The notes: generated from the sequence alone by a model not told the origin. 64,000 bases of DNA from an uncultured Oscillospiraceae bacterium (GCA_934591845.1 CAKTPO010000001.1:62001-126000); one strand, 5' to 3'. Numbered from the stretch's first letter, positions 24,529-32,383 are shown. Numbers and translations: made by a program.

Positions 24529-25971
24529 TTATAGCTCTTTCAGCACTTCCAGCAGGAAGTCCCAGGTGCGCTTGGTAGAGGCGATCTCCAGCTTTTCACG
24601 GCTGGTATGGATGTCGTGCATCTGCGGTCCAATGGACACGCAGTCCAGGCCCGGAAGCTTTTCGCCCAGCAGACCGCACTCAAGGCCCGCATGAATGGCC
24701 AGGACCTGCGGCTCTTTCCCAAACATCTTTGTATAAACGGATACCATCACATCCCGAAGCTTGGAGTCCTTTTTGTACTCCCAAGCGGGGTAAGTACCCA
24801 TCTGGCTGTAGGAAGCACCGTAGAAGTCCGCCAACTCCCGGAGTTTTCCGGTCAAGGCATCCTTCTCCTGGTTGACGGAGCTGCGGACGGAGAACGTCAC
24901 ACTGAAAGTCTCCCCCAGCTTGGCAACGCCCAGGTTCAGGCTGGTCTGCACCAGCTCCGGCATATCCGGGCAATAGGCCTGGACACCGTTTGGAACGGTA
25001 CACAGCAAAGAAATCACATCGGCGGTGGCAGTGGTGGTCAGGGCATTTCCGCCCAGTGCGTCTACGTCAAAGGCCTGAATTGTTGCCTCCGGCTCGTCAT
25101 AGGTCTGCCGGATCTCCTGCTGAAGCTCTGCAGCAATGTCGTTGATTCGCTCGATTCCAATACCCATGGCAACCACGGTAGCCTGGCAGGAACGGGGAAT
25201 GGCGTTGTCTTTGCTGCCGCCGGAGAAAGAGGTCAGACACAAAGGCATGAGCTTTTGGATACGGCCCAGGAACTCGCCCATGACCTTATTGGCATTGGCA
25301 CGGTTCTTGTCGATCTCCTGTCCGGAGTGACCACCCTGAAGATTCTCTACCGCCAGACGGACGCAGGGACCGTAAACCGCCTTTCGCTCCGCTTTCAGAG
25401 AAATGGTACTCCTTGCGCCACCGGCGCAGGATACCGTAAAGACGCCCTCGTCCTCAGAATCCAGATTCACCATAGTCCGCCCCTTCAGAGAGGACAGGTC
25501 AACAGCCGCCGCACCCAGCATGCCGATTTCCTCGTCCACCGTGATGATCACTTCCAGAGGTGGGTGGGCAATGGAAGGGTCATCCAAAATGGCCAGAGCG
25601 TAGGCAACAGCAATGCCGTCGTCGCCGCCCAGGGTGGTGCCTCGGGCGTAAACGGACACCCCGTCATGGGCCAGATCCAGCCCATCCGTGGCCATATCCA
25701 GGGTGCAGGCGGTATCTTTCTCACATACCATGTCCATATGGCCCTGAAGAATCACCGGCGCATGGTCCTCCATGCCGCAGGTACCGGGGGCAAAGAGGAT
25801 CACATTGTTGCTCTCATCCTGAATATAGGAAAGGTCATGGGCCTGGGCGAAGGCTACCAGGTAATCACTGATGGCCTTTGTATTGCGGCTGCCATGGGGA
25901 ATGGCGCAGATTTCTTCAAAATAACGGAAAACCGCCTGAGGCTCCAGCCCCTCCAGCTTTCTATCGGACAT
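24529..25971 (-). CDS. pepD: Aminoacyl-histidine dipeptidase PepD (M20)
   Basis: A 480-residue cytoplasmic zinc dipeptidase of the PepD/M20C type. Ligand motifs: LQGHMDMV (about 80), GGDDGIAVAYALAI (about 118), TVDEEIGMLGAAAVDL (about 150), NLDSEDEGVF and a final His in IHAGLECGLLGEKLPGLD (about 420). It cleaves unspecific dipeptides such as Xaa-His. ATG 25971 has AAAGGGG 9 bases upstream. Together with the M28 enzyme and the Liv transporter it points to growth on peptides and amino acids. Confidence 0.93.
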   Translation of the reverse strand: MSDRKLEGLEPQAVFRYFEEICAIPHGSRNTKAISDYLVAFAQAHDLSYIQDESNNVILFAPGTCGMEDHAPVILQGHMDMVCEKDTACTLDMATDGLDLAHDGVSVYARGTTLGGDDGIAVAYALAILDDPSIAHPPLEVIITVDEEIGMLGAAAVDLSSLKGRTMVNLDSEDEGVFTVSCAGGARSTISLKAERKAVYGPCVRLAVENLQGGHSGQEIDKNRANANKVMGEFLGRIQKLMPLCLTSFSGGSKDNAIPRSCQATVVAMGIGIERINDIAAELQQEIRQTYDEPEATIQAFDVDALGGNALTTTATADVISLLCTVPNGVQAYCPDMPELVQTSLNLGVAKLGETFSVTFSVRSSVNQEKDALTGKLRELADFYGASYSQMGTYPAWEYKKDSKLRDVMVSVYTKMFGKEPQVLAIHAGLECGLLGEKLPGLDCVSIGPQMHDIHTSREKLEIASTKRTWDFLLEVLKEL

Positions 25972-25992
25972 CAAAACAAACCCCTTTCATCC

Positions 25993-26065
25993 GGAAACTC
26001 CGAATAACCCATTTGCGGTCAGAATCTGATGTTTCAGACTCTGACCGGTGGAGGTTGGAGCTTCC
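25993..26065. repeat. Small inverted-repeat element related to the 161-bp ends
   Basis: The outer arms GGAAACTCC (25993-26001) and GGAGCTTCC (26057-26065) are inverted with one mismatch. The left arm plus GAATAA resembles the 161-bp element end (GGAAACTCTGAATAA). Inside is an almost perfect hairpin, GGTCAGA-A-TCTGA / TCAGA-C-TCTGACC (26017-26046), with a TGTT loop. It lies between secG and pepD. It may be a shortened relative of the larger element, or chance. Confidence 0.45.
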
Positions 26066-26114
26066 CTATTTATTTTCTTCTATACTACCACAAGCAGCTT
26101 CAAAAGTCACTGGG

Positions 26115-26150
26115 CAAAAATAACAAAGACCATGGATGGAATCCATGGCC
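26115..26150 (-). terminator. Terminator after secG
   Basis: GCCATGGAT and ATCCATGGT form a stem with a three-base loop, followed on the minus strand by CTTTGTTATTTTT. It begins 23 bases after the secG stop. Confidence 0.8.
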
Positions 26151-26172
26151 TTCTGTTCATTTATTCTGGGAA

Positions 26173-26409
26173 TCACACCAGGCTCAGAGCCAGGGTCAGC
26201 AGGATCCAGGCAATTGCGATCCACTTGGTAGAGGAAGCAAGAACATGGTCCAGACCAGCCTTCTTGTTTTTGCTCAGGTAGGAATCAGAGCCACCGGTCA
26301 GAGCGCCGGACAGGCCAGCCTCCTTGCCGGACTGCAGCAGAACTACCACAATCAGAGCAATGCTTGCGATTGCCTCCAGGACAACCAGAATCATCTGTAA
26401 AACATTCAT
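26173..26409 (-). CDS. secG: Preprotein translocase subunit SecG
   Basis: A 78-residue protein with two membrane helices (about 5-25 and 56-76) joined by the Gly/Ser-rich loop GLSGALTGGSDSYLSKNKK, the standard SecG layout. The motif VVVLLQSGKEAGLSGA is diagnostic. SecG joins SecYE to ease protein export. The start ATG 26409 follows GGAGGGAGGT. It has its own promoter at 26482-26510. RNase R and SmpB, which often follow secG, are not here. Confidence 0.93.
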   Translation of the reverse strand: MNVLQMILVVLEAIASIALIVVVLLQSGKEAGLSGALTGGSDSYLSKNKKAGLDHVLASSTKWIAIAWILLTLALSLV

Positions 26410-26481
26410 CGTGACAAACCTCCCTCCGCTGATTCGCGGAATGCGAACGGTATTGGGCCAGTAGCCTCAAATAGCCTATCA

Positions 26482-26510
26482 AGTATAGCACAGCTTCCCG
26501 CAAAATGCAA
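26482..26510 (-). promoter_or_regulatory. Promoter of secG
   Basis: Minus-strand TTGCAT (26505-26510), a 17-base spacer and TATACT (26482-26487) within TGTGCTATACT. The -35 box overlaps the 18-bp palindrome at 26509-26526. Confidence 0.75.
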
Positions 26511-26526
26511 GAACGAATTCGTTCTT
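26509..26526. promoter_or_regulatory. 18-bp perfect palindrome at secG promoter
   Basis: AAGAACGAATTCGTTCTT is perfectly self-complementary, lies between the prfB stop and the secG promoter and touches the -35 box. It could be an operator or a hairpin ending prfB transcripts, though the T-run after it is weak (GCATTTTG). Confidence 0.5.
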
Positions 26527-26541
26527 TTCCGGGGAAAATCC

Positions 26542-27669
26542 TTATTTTTGTACCCAGTTGCCGGTAGCCAGACAATTGAGATAGCTTTCAATAAAGGGGT
26601 CCAAGGCCCCATCCATGACGGCGTTTACATTAGAAGTCTCACAGCCGGTGCGGGTATCTTTTACCAGGGTATAGGGCATAAATACATAGTTGCGGATCTG
26701 GCTGCCCCACTCGATCTTTTGCTGGACACCCTTGATATCGGAAATCTTATCCAGATGCTCCCGCTCCTTGATCTCCACCAGCTTGGAGCGCAGCATTTTA
26801 AGACAGGTTTCCTTATTCTGGAACTGGCTACGTTCCGTCTGGCAGGATACCACAATTCCGGTGGCCTTGTGGATCAAGCGCACAGCAGAGGAGGTCTTAT
26901 TGATATGCTGACCGCCGGCACCGGAGGAACGGAACACCTGCATTTCGTAATCCTCCGGACGGATGTCTACATCCTGGCTGTCATCCTCGATTTCGGGAAT
27001 GACCTCAATGGCAGAGAAAGAAGTCTGCCGCCGGGCGTTGGCATCAAAGGGAGAAACCCGAACCAGACGGTGGACACCGTTTTCGCCTTTCAGAAAGCCA
27101 TAGGCGTTTTCGCCCTCGATCATAATATCCGCAGACTTGAGGCCCGCCTCGTCCCCCTCCAGATAGTCCAGGATCTTATAGGTAAAGCCGTGGCGCTCTG
27201 CCCAGCGGGTATACATCCGGTATAGCATCTGGCACCAGTCCTGGGCCTCGGTGCCGCCGGCACCGGCATGGAAGCTCATCAGGGCGTTATTCTTGTCGTA
27301 GTGACCGGTGAGCAGGGTTTCCAGACGGCAGGTCTCCATCTGTTCCTCCAGAAGCTCAAAGCCCTCTTTCAGTTCTTCCAGCATGGAGTCATCGTCTTCC
27401 TCGGCGGCCATCTCGCAAATGGTCATCATATCGTCCCAGGAAGAAAGCATTTTCTCATAGCGCTCGATTTTTGCCTCGGTCTGCTTTACTTTAATGGCGA
27501 CCTTCTGGCTCTTTTCCGGGTCATCCCAAAAGCCGGGGGCCTCCTGCATGGCGTGAAGCCGCTCCAACTCGTTGCGCATACCGGAAAGGTTCAGGGATTC
27601 TGCCAGTCCGTCCAGAGCGGGACGGCAGTCATTCAGTTTCTGCTTATAGGTATCAAACTCAATATTCAT
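26542..27669 (-). CDS. prfB: Peptide chain release factor 2
   Basis: A 375-residue class I release factor. The SPF tripeptide in RLVRVSPFDANA (about 205) marks RF2, which reads UGA and UAA. GGQ in SSGAGGQHINKT (about 250) is the peptidyl-tRNA hydrolysis motif. The frame is continuous from ATG 27669; the N-terminal stretch LAESLNLSGMRNELERL shows no internal TGA, so the usual programmed +1 frameshift site is absent. It has its own promoter (27709-27737). Length and domains are complete. Confidence 0.95.
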   Translation of the reverse strand: MNIEFDTYKQKLNDCRPALDGLAESLNLSGMRNELERLHAMQEAPGFWDDPEKSQKVAIKVKQTEAKIERYEKMLSSWDDMMTICEMAAEEDDDSMLEELKEGFELLEEQMETCRLETLLTGHYDKNNALMSFHAGAGGTEAQDWCQMLYRMYTRWAERHGFTYKILDYLEGDEAGLKSADIMIEGENAYGFLKGENGVHRLVRVSPFDANARRQTSFSAIEVIPEIEDDSQDVDIRPEDYEMQVFRSSGAGGQHINKTSSAVRLIHKATGIVVSCQTERSQFQNKETCLKMLRSKLVEIKEREHLDKISDIKGVQQKIEWGSQIRNYVFMPYTLVKDTRTGCETSNVNAVMDGALDPFIESYLNCLATGNWVQK

Positions 27670-27708
27670 AAAATACTCTCACTTTTCATGGATTGCACAG
27701 ATAATTGC

Positions 27709-27737
27709 ATTATATAAGAAAGCCACGGTTCTGTAAA
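27709..27737 (-). promoter_or_regulatory. Promoter of prfB
   Basis: Minus-strand TTTACA (27732-27737), a 17-base spacer and TATAAT (27709-27714), about 40 bases before the prfB ATG. Confidence 0.75.
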
Positions 27738-27751
27738 GAGGAAAATAAAAT

Positions 27752-29281
27752 TTATGTCCTAAATTTTTGCTTTACGCTGGGATAGAGGCTTTTGTTTGTA
27801 TGGGGAATGAAATTGGCCGCCATCATGTTTTCCAGAAACAAATCCATTTCCGCAAAATGCAGGTATTCCCCGGTTTCCAGAAACCAGCGTACCCGATCCA
27901 GGCAAGACCCATCCAGCAGCAGCTTCCTGGCCCCCGCCAGGGAGGTGTTGCCCAAAAGCTTCATTTTGCTCCTGTCAATATCCGGATAAATGCCCACGGT
28001 CACAGCGGATTCCAAGTTAATATGGGTTCCAAATCCTCCGGCCAAATAGACATTTCCCACATCTTCCAAGGTCAGGCCACAGTAGTCAAGCAGGGTGACC
28101 ACCATGGTATGGGCCGCTGCCTTACAGCGAATAAATTCCTGAATATCCGCCTGGGTGAAATAAAGGGCCTTATCCCCTTTGCGATAATAGACGATGGCCG
28201 GGATGCTGCGCATGCTCGCCTCGTCCCAGACCTCTATGGCATGGTCCCCTGCCCGGTCAAAATCAACGGTGCCATTCCCCTGTATCCAGCCCCAGAGGTA
28301 GCACTGGGCCACCAGGTCAAAGATACCGGTGCCACAAATGCCCTCGGGTTCTCCACCACCGATGACATCCAGATGGAATATACCCTTCGCATCCAGACTC
28401 AGGTGCCGGATGGCCCCTGTCTGGGCCCGCATACCGTATTTGCTTCCGAAGCCCTCCAAGGCAGGCCCTGCTGCCCCGGCACCCATCAAAAGATAATCCT
28501 TGCAGCCAAGGCACAGCTCCCCGTTGGTGCCGATGTCCAGAAAAATTGATGGCTTGTCTGCCGTATCCAAATCCGTCAGCAGCAGCCCCGCCGTAATGTC
28601 TCCCCCAAGGTAATTGGCTTTGGCTGGGAAACAGAACACATTGCACACAAGGTTCACGCCCAACGCAGGGGCGGCGTGGATACCCGGGTCAAAAAATGCC
28701 GGGGCGTATGGATTCTGGAACACCAGCCAAGGGTCACACCCCAGAAAGAAATGGATCATGGTGGTGTTTCCGCCGATAACCAAAGCAGAAATCTCCTCCG
28801 GCAGCACCAACCCATCCGTTGCCTGGCTGATCAATCGGTTCACATCTCCAACCACCAGGCGGCGTAGGTCTTCCAAATGCTCCCGGTTTTCTTTTACTGC
28901 CAGAATGCGGTCTAAAATGTTGAGTCCAAAGGAGACCTGACTGTTTACGCACCCCACATTGCGAAGAACAGCACCGGTGTTCATATCCACCAGTTCCATT
29001 TCCAAAGTGGTGCTTCCAATGTCCAGCGCAAGGCCGTAAAGCCGATCTGTTGTATCCCCCGGTTCTACCCGAACGACTTCCATCCCCATGCTTCCGGGAC
29101 ACAGTGTTACCGTAACGGCATAGTCTGCCTGGGAAAGCAGAGGATAGAGTGTTCTCATGGCCTCCAGGGTCATTTGGGCAGGCAGGGGCTTCAGGGCATC
29201 CAATATCCGCTCCCGGTCTCCCCGAAAGTCCTCTTTGGTGGGCTTGGGAAGACGGAGAAATCTTTTATAGGCAAATGTCAT
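27752..29281 (-). CDS. RACo-like ASKHA-domain protein (DUF4445)
   Basis: A 509-residue protein of the RACo family (reductive activators of corrinoid proteins). The ASKHA ATPase parts are clear: ALDIGSTTLEMELVDMNTGA (about 95), VIGGNTTMIHFFLG, FLDIGTNGELCLG, AGPALEGFGSKYGMRAQTGA and VYLAGGFGTHINLESAVTVG. Characterised members use an N-terminal [2Fe-2S] domain and ATP to reduce Co(II) corrinoid proteins. Here the N-terminal 90 residues lack the cysteine pattern of that domain. No corrinoid protein or methyltransferase is nearby. ATG 29281 follows AGGGAG. The MATE transporter gene lies just upstream in the same direction (27 bases). Confidence 0.82.
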   Translation of the reverse strand: MTFAYKRFLRLPKPTKEDFRGDRERILDALKPLPAQMTLEAMRTLYPLLSQADYAVTVTLCPGSMGMEVVRVEPGDTTDRLYGLALDIGSTTLEMELVDMNTGAVLRNVGCVNSQVSFGLNILDRILAVKENREHLEDLRRLVVGDVNRLISQATDGLVLPEEISALVIGGNTTMIHFFLGCDPWLVFQNPYAPAFFDPGIHAAPALGVNLVCNVFCFPAKANYLGGDITAGLLLTDLDTADKPSIFLDIGTNGELCLGCKDYLLMGAGAAGPALEGFGSKYGMRAQTGAIRHLSLDAKGIFHLDVIGGGEPEGICGTGIFDLVAQCYLWGWIQGNGTVDFDRAGDHAIEVWDEASMRSIPAIVYYRKGDKALYFTQADIQEFIRCKAAAHTMVVTLLDYCGLTLEDVGNVYLAGGFGTHINLESAVTVGIYPDIDRSKMKLLGNTSLAGARKLLLDGSCLDRVRWFLETGEYLHFAEMDLFLENMMAANFIPHTNKSLYPSVKQKFRT

Positions 29282-29308
29282 GGGTATTCTCCCTTTCCTC
29301 CTCAACCA

Positions 29309-30685
29309 TCAGTGGAGCTCCACGGTCTCTAACCGGTGCAACAGTTTTTTCTTCCGAAGCAGGAAATAGCTGACCTCAATAAGGCAGCAGGAAACCCAGC
29401 CCACCGGATAACCAAAGCCGACGATCAGGGCGGTGTTGCGGACAAACCGGGTCACATAGTACAGATAAGACTGCCGCACCGCCACAAAAGCGAAAATCAT
29501 AATCAGCATGGGCCCCTTGGAATCGCCCATTCCCCGGAGGGCACCGGCCAGAACATGGTTGACACAATTAAACAGCAAAAACAGCACATTGAGCCGGATA
29601 AACATGGCTCCGTAAGAAATCACATCCGGGTCCTGGGAAAAGAGTTCCACCGCAGGGGCGGCAAGAATCATCAGCAGCGCAACGATCACGCCGGTGATCA
29701 GAAGCGTCAGGCCAACGGTTGTATAGGTACCCTTTTCCGCCCGTTTTGGCTGGTGCGCCCCGACATTCTGGCTGACAAATGTGGTAGAAGCCATAGCCAT
29801 GCTCTGCATCGGCAGCATTACAAACTGATCCAGTTTGTTGTAGCAGCTCCAACCGGCCATGCAGCTGGATCCGAAGAAATTGATGTAGGACTGCACAAAT
29901 ACGTTGGAAAAAGCGGTGATCACAGCCTGAATACCGGCTGGAAGTCCCACGGAAAAAATATGTGCCAGAATACCGCCGTCTATGGTCAAATCCCCCCAGG
30001 TCAGTCTGTAAATGTCCTTGGAGGTGCTCAGCAGCAGCAATACCAGCCCCGCCGACACAAACTGGGACAGAATGGTCGCATAGGCCACACCGGCAATGCC
30101 CATTTTGAACACCAGTACAAACACCAGATCCAGCACAATATTCAGAATGCTGGTGAGAACCAGGAAATACAGGGGCCTGGTGGTATCTCCCACAGAGCGG
30201 AGAATACCGCTGCCCATATTGTAAATCAGCAATCCGGAGAAGCCTGCAAAATAGATTTGCAAATAGGTGGTGGCCTCCGGAAATACATCTTCCGGCGTGG
30301 ACATGAACCGCAGCATGGGTCTGACCCCGAAAAAGCCTAGAAGGGTAAACAAAATACTCATTATAAAGGTGACGGCCATAGTGGTCTCCACGGCTTTATG
30401 GAGCTTTTCCATATTTTTTGCACCAAAATGCACACCGATCACCACACTGGCACCGATGGAAAAACCGTTGAAGAAAAACACCAGCATATTGACGATCATG
30501 GTCGTGGAGCCCACCGCCGCCAGGGCCTGGGTGCCGACGAACTGCCCCACGACTACGGAATCCACCGTATTATAAAGCATCTGGAAGATGTTTCCCAGCA
30601 TCAGCGGCAGAGAAAACAACAGTACTTGCTTGACAATGTTTCCCTTGGTCATGTCTCTTGTGGTGGTTGCTGATCGGTGTGTCAC
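29309..30685 (-). CDS. MATE family efflux transporter
   Basis: A 458-residue transporter with about 12 helices. MATE marks: LLFSLPLMLGNIFQMLYNTV near the N-terminus, DSVVVGQFVGTQALAAVGS and the mirrored half ending in LRGMGDSKGPMLI. It would export drugs or metabolites using Na+ or H+ gradients. The start is probably GTG 30685 with AGAGGG 6 bases upstream; MTKGN, 15 residues on, is an alternative ATG. It is likely co-transcribed with the RACo-like gene. Confidence 0.9.
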   Translation of the reverse strand: MTHRSATTTRDMTKGNIVKQVLLFSLPLMLGNIFQMLYNTVDSVVVGQFVGTQALAAVGSTTMIVNMLVFFFNGFSIGASVVIGVHFGAKNMEKLHKAVETTMAVTFIMSILFTLLGFFGVRPMLRFMSTPEDVFPEATTYLQIYFAGFSGLLIYNMGSGILRSVGDTTRPLYFLVLTSILNIVLDLVFVLVFKMGIAGVAYATILSQFVSAGLVLLLLSTSKDIYRLTWGDLTIDGGILAHIFSVGLPAGIQAVITAFSNVFVQSYINFFGSSCMAGWSCYNKLDQFVMLPMQSMAMASTTFVSQNVGAHQPKRAEKGTYTTVGLTLLITGVIVALLMILAAPAVELFSQDPDVISYGAMFIRLNVLFLLFNCVNHVLAGALRGMGDSKGPMLIMIFAFVAVRQSYLYYVTRFVRNTALIVGFGYPVGWVSCCLIEVSYFLLRKKKLLHRLETVELH

Positions 30686-30718
30686 AATATTCCCTCTTTC
30701 TATATTCCAAAGAAAAAG

Positions 30719-30781
30719 CAAAGGACAACAGATAACAGAGAAACTGGAACTTCCAATTCTCTATTCTCTATTATCCTTTGC
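30719..30781 (-). terminator. Long hairpin / terminator after tRNA-Ser(CGA)
   Basis: On the minus strand GCAAAGGA pairs with TCCTTTGC and the stem continues almost unbroken for about 30 bp, with several G-T pairs, to a centre at TGGAA/TTCCA. T5CT3 follows. It fits a terminator for the tRNA but is unusually long, so it may be a small inverted-repeat element. It lies between the tRNA and the MATE gene. Confidence 0.6.
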
Positions 30782-30792
30782 TTTCACAAAAT

Positions 30793-30883
30793 TGGCGGAG
30801 AGTCAGGGATTTGAACCCTGGCGACGCTTCCACGCCCTACGAGATTTCGAGTCACGCCTCTTCGACCACTTGAGTAACTCTCC
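30793..30883 (-). tRNA. tRNA-Ser (CGA)
   Basis: A minus-strand class II tRNA: acceptor GGAGAGT/ACTCTCC, discriminator G and encoded CCA (30793-30795). The anticodon loop CTCGAAA gives CGA, reading UCG. The long variable arm (GTAGGGCGTGGAAGCGTCGC region) and the TTCAAAT T-loop agree. This is the third tRNA-Ser in the window. Confidence 0.96.
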
Positions 30884-30956
30884 GTATCTACCTACGTTAG
30901 TATAACAGTTTTTTTGTAAAAATCAAGTATTTTCCATGTATTCCCTATTTTGCATA

Positions 30957-31001
30957 AAAGAGTCCCGGGAAAGAGGCTTTCTTTTGCTCTTTCCCGGGAA
31001 A
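30957..31001 (-). terminator. Terminator after degV
   Basis: TCCCGGGAAAGAG (30963-30975) pairs perfectly with CTCTTTCCCGGGA (30987-30999), just past the degV stop, followed on the minus strand by CTCTTTTATG. Confidence 0.8.
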
Positions 31002-31005
31002 TCGT

Positions 31006-31848
31006 TTACGCTTTGCGGAAGAAAGCCACCGCCACCGCACCAGGGCCGGCGTGGGTACCAATAACGCTGCACATCAGACACCGTTCCAGCTTCTCTGTAT
31101 GGCCCTGCCACAGGTCACTGCTGTCTGCCTCATACTTATCCAGCAGTGCAGAGGTCAGGCCTGTATATCCAAGAAGAACGGGTTTGGAAAAATCCACGCC
31201 GCCGCTTTCGTTGATTTTCTCCACCAGTAGGTTGTTGCCGTTCCGGGAGCCTCTGGCCTTGCCGATGAGCTGCACCTGGCCATTTTCAAGGGTCACAACG
31301 GGCTTGATATTCAGCACCCCTCCGGCAAAGGCCACCGTCTTGGAGATTCTGCCGCCTTTTTTCAGATATTCCAGGGTGTCCAGCAGGGCAATCACCCGAA
31401 CATCTTCCCGCTTCATGGCTACTTCTTCTGCAATTTGCTCTGCATCCATGCCGCTCTCAGCCAAATCCACGGCAAATTCCGCCAGAACACCGGTACCGAT
31501 GGCCACCGTCATACCATCTACCACGTGAATATTCTCGTAACTCTCCGCTGCCAGACAGGCACTCTGATAAGTGCCGGAAAGCGTTGAGGCCAGAGTGATC
31601 ACCACCGCACTGTCCCCTGCTGCGGCAACATCCCGGAAAACCTCGTCAAAGGCAGCCGGGGTTGCCTGACTGGTGGTGGGCAGCACATCGCTTTCCACCA
31701 GCTTTTTGTAAAAATCCTGCTTATCCAAAGTAACGCCGTCCAAATACTCGGTCTGTCCAAAGCAAACCGCCAGAGGCACCACCCGGATTTTATTCCGATA
31801 GGTTTCTGAAACGTCCGTAGAAGAATCTACAATAATGCGAACCGCCAT
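31006..31848 (-). CDS. DegV family fatty-acid-binding protein
   Basis: A 280-residue cytoplasmic protein of the DegV fold. It has the N-terminal IIVDSSTDVSE motif, the ligand region TTSQATPAAFDEVF, LASTLSGTYQSA (about 90) and the C-terminal GTHAGPGAVAVAFF motif. DegV proteins bind long-chain fatty acids; in Firmicutes some (FakB) present them to the kinase FakA. No fakA is nearby. ATG 31848 is four bases after the marR-like stop, so the two are co-transcribed and the regulator may control it. Confidence 0.92.
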   Translation of the reverse strand: MAVRIIVDSSTDVSETYRNKIRVVPLAVCFGQTEYLDGVTLDKQDFYKKLVESDVLPTTSQATPAAFDEVFRDVAAAGDSAVVITLASTLSGTYQSACLAAESYENIHVVDGMTVAIGTGVLAEFAVDLAESGMDAEQIAEEVAMKREDVRVIALLDTLEYLKKGGRISKTVAFAGGVLNIKPVVTLENGQVQLIGKARGSRNGNNLLVEKINESGGVDFSKPVLLGYTGLTSALLDKYEADSSDLWQGHTEKLERCLMCSVIGTHAGPGAVAVAFFRKA

Positions 31849-31852
31849 AGCT

Positions 31853-32299
31853 TTATCTCCTTGTTTTATCCGTTAGTGCATCTAGATTGCTGCTGATTTT
31901 TTCCAGGGCTCCATACATGATCTGACGTTCTTCGTCGGTAAGTCCCTGGCTTGCCTGGGCCAGCATTTGTTCGACCCGTTCGGAAACTTCCCGGCCTGCC
32001 TGCTGCCCCTTGGTGGTCAGTACCAGAGGTGTCTTGTACTTCCTGGTTTTTTCCCTTTGACAGACCAGATAGCCCTTTTGTTCCAAAAATTCCAAAGATC
32101 TGGAAATGGCAGCCTTGTCCTCCTCGCACCGGTCGCAAAGCTCCGCGGCGGTCAGAGGGCCCGAACTGTACAGATAGTACAGGCAGGAAACGTGAGGTCC
32201 TTTCAGGTCCAGCTGTGCCATTTGACAGGTTTTTAAGCGTTTGATGTTTCTGCTGATTTTCCCGATCAGCACCGTAAAGGTTTCAAATCGCCCGTCCAC
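31853..32299 (-). CDS. MarR family transcriptional regulator
   Basis: About 148 residues with a winged helix (SSGPLTAAELCDRCEEDKAA then RSLEFLEQKGYLVCQREKTR with the wing RKYKTPLVLTTKG) and helical dimerisation ends, as in MarR. The start is GTG 32299, set by AAGGAGG 6 bases upstream; 11 more codons in frame lie inside the leader. It heads a two-gene unit with degV, an arrangement resembling FabT-type control of fatty-acid genes, though a FabT identity cannot be shown. An 11-bp palindrome overlaps its -10 box. Confidence 0.88.
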   Translation of the reverse strand: MDGRFETFTVLIGKISRNIKRLKTCQMAQLDLKGPHVSCLYYLYSSGPLTAAELCDRCEEDKAAISRSLEFLEQKGYLVCQREKTRKYKTPLVLTTKGQQAGREVSERVEQMLAQASQGLTDEERQIMYGALEKISSNLDALTDKTRR

Positions 32300-32329
32300 A
32301 GGATACCTCCTTGCTTGTTGTAAAATCAA

Positions 32330-32366
32330 CATTCAGAATGATACTCTATATTTGTTGTTTTGTCAA
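32330..32366 (-). promoter_or_regulatory. marR-degV promoter with palindromic operator
   Basis: Minus-strand TTGACA (32361-32366), 17 bases, TATCAT (32338-32343). The perfect palindrome CATTCAGAATG (32330-32340) overlaps the -10 and start site, a likely autoregulatory MarR operator. Confidence 0.7.
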
Positions 32367-32383
32367 TAACTATTTTTTATAAA

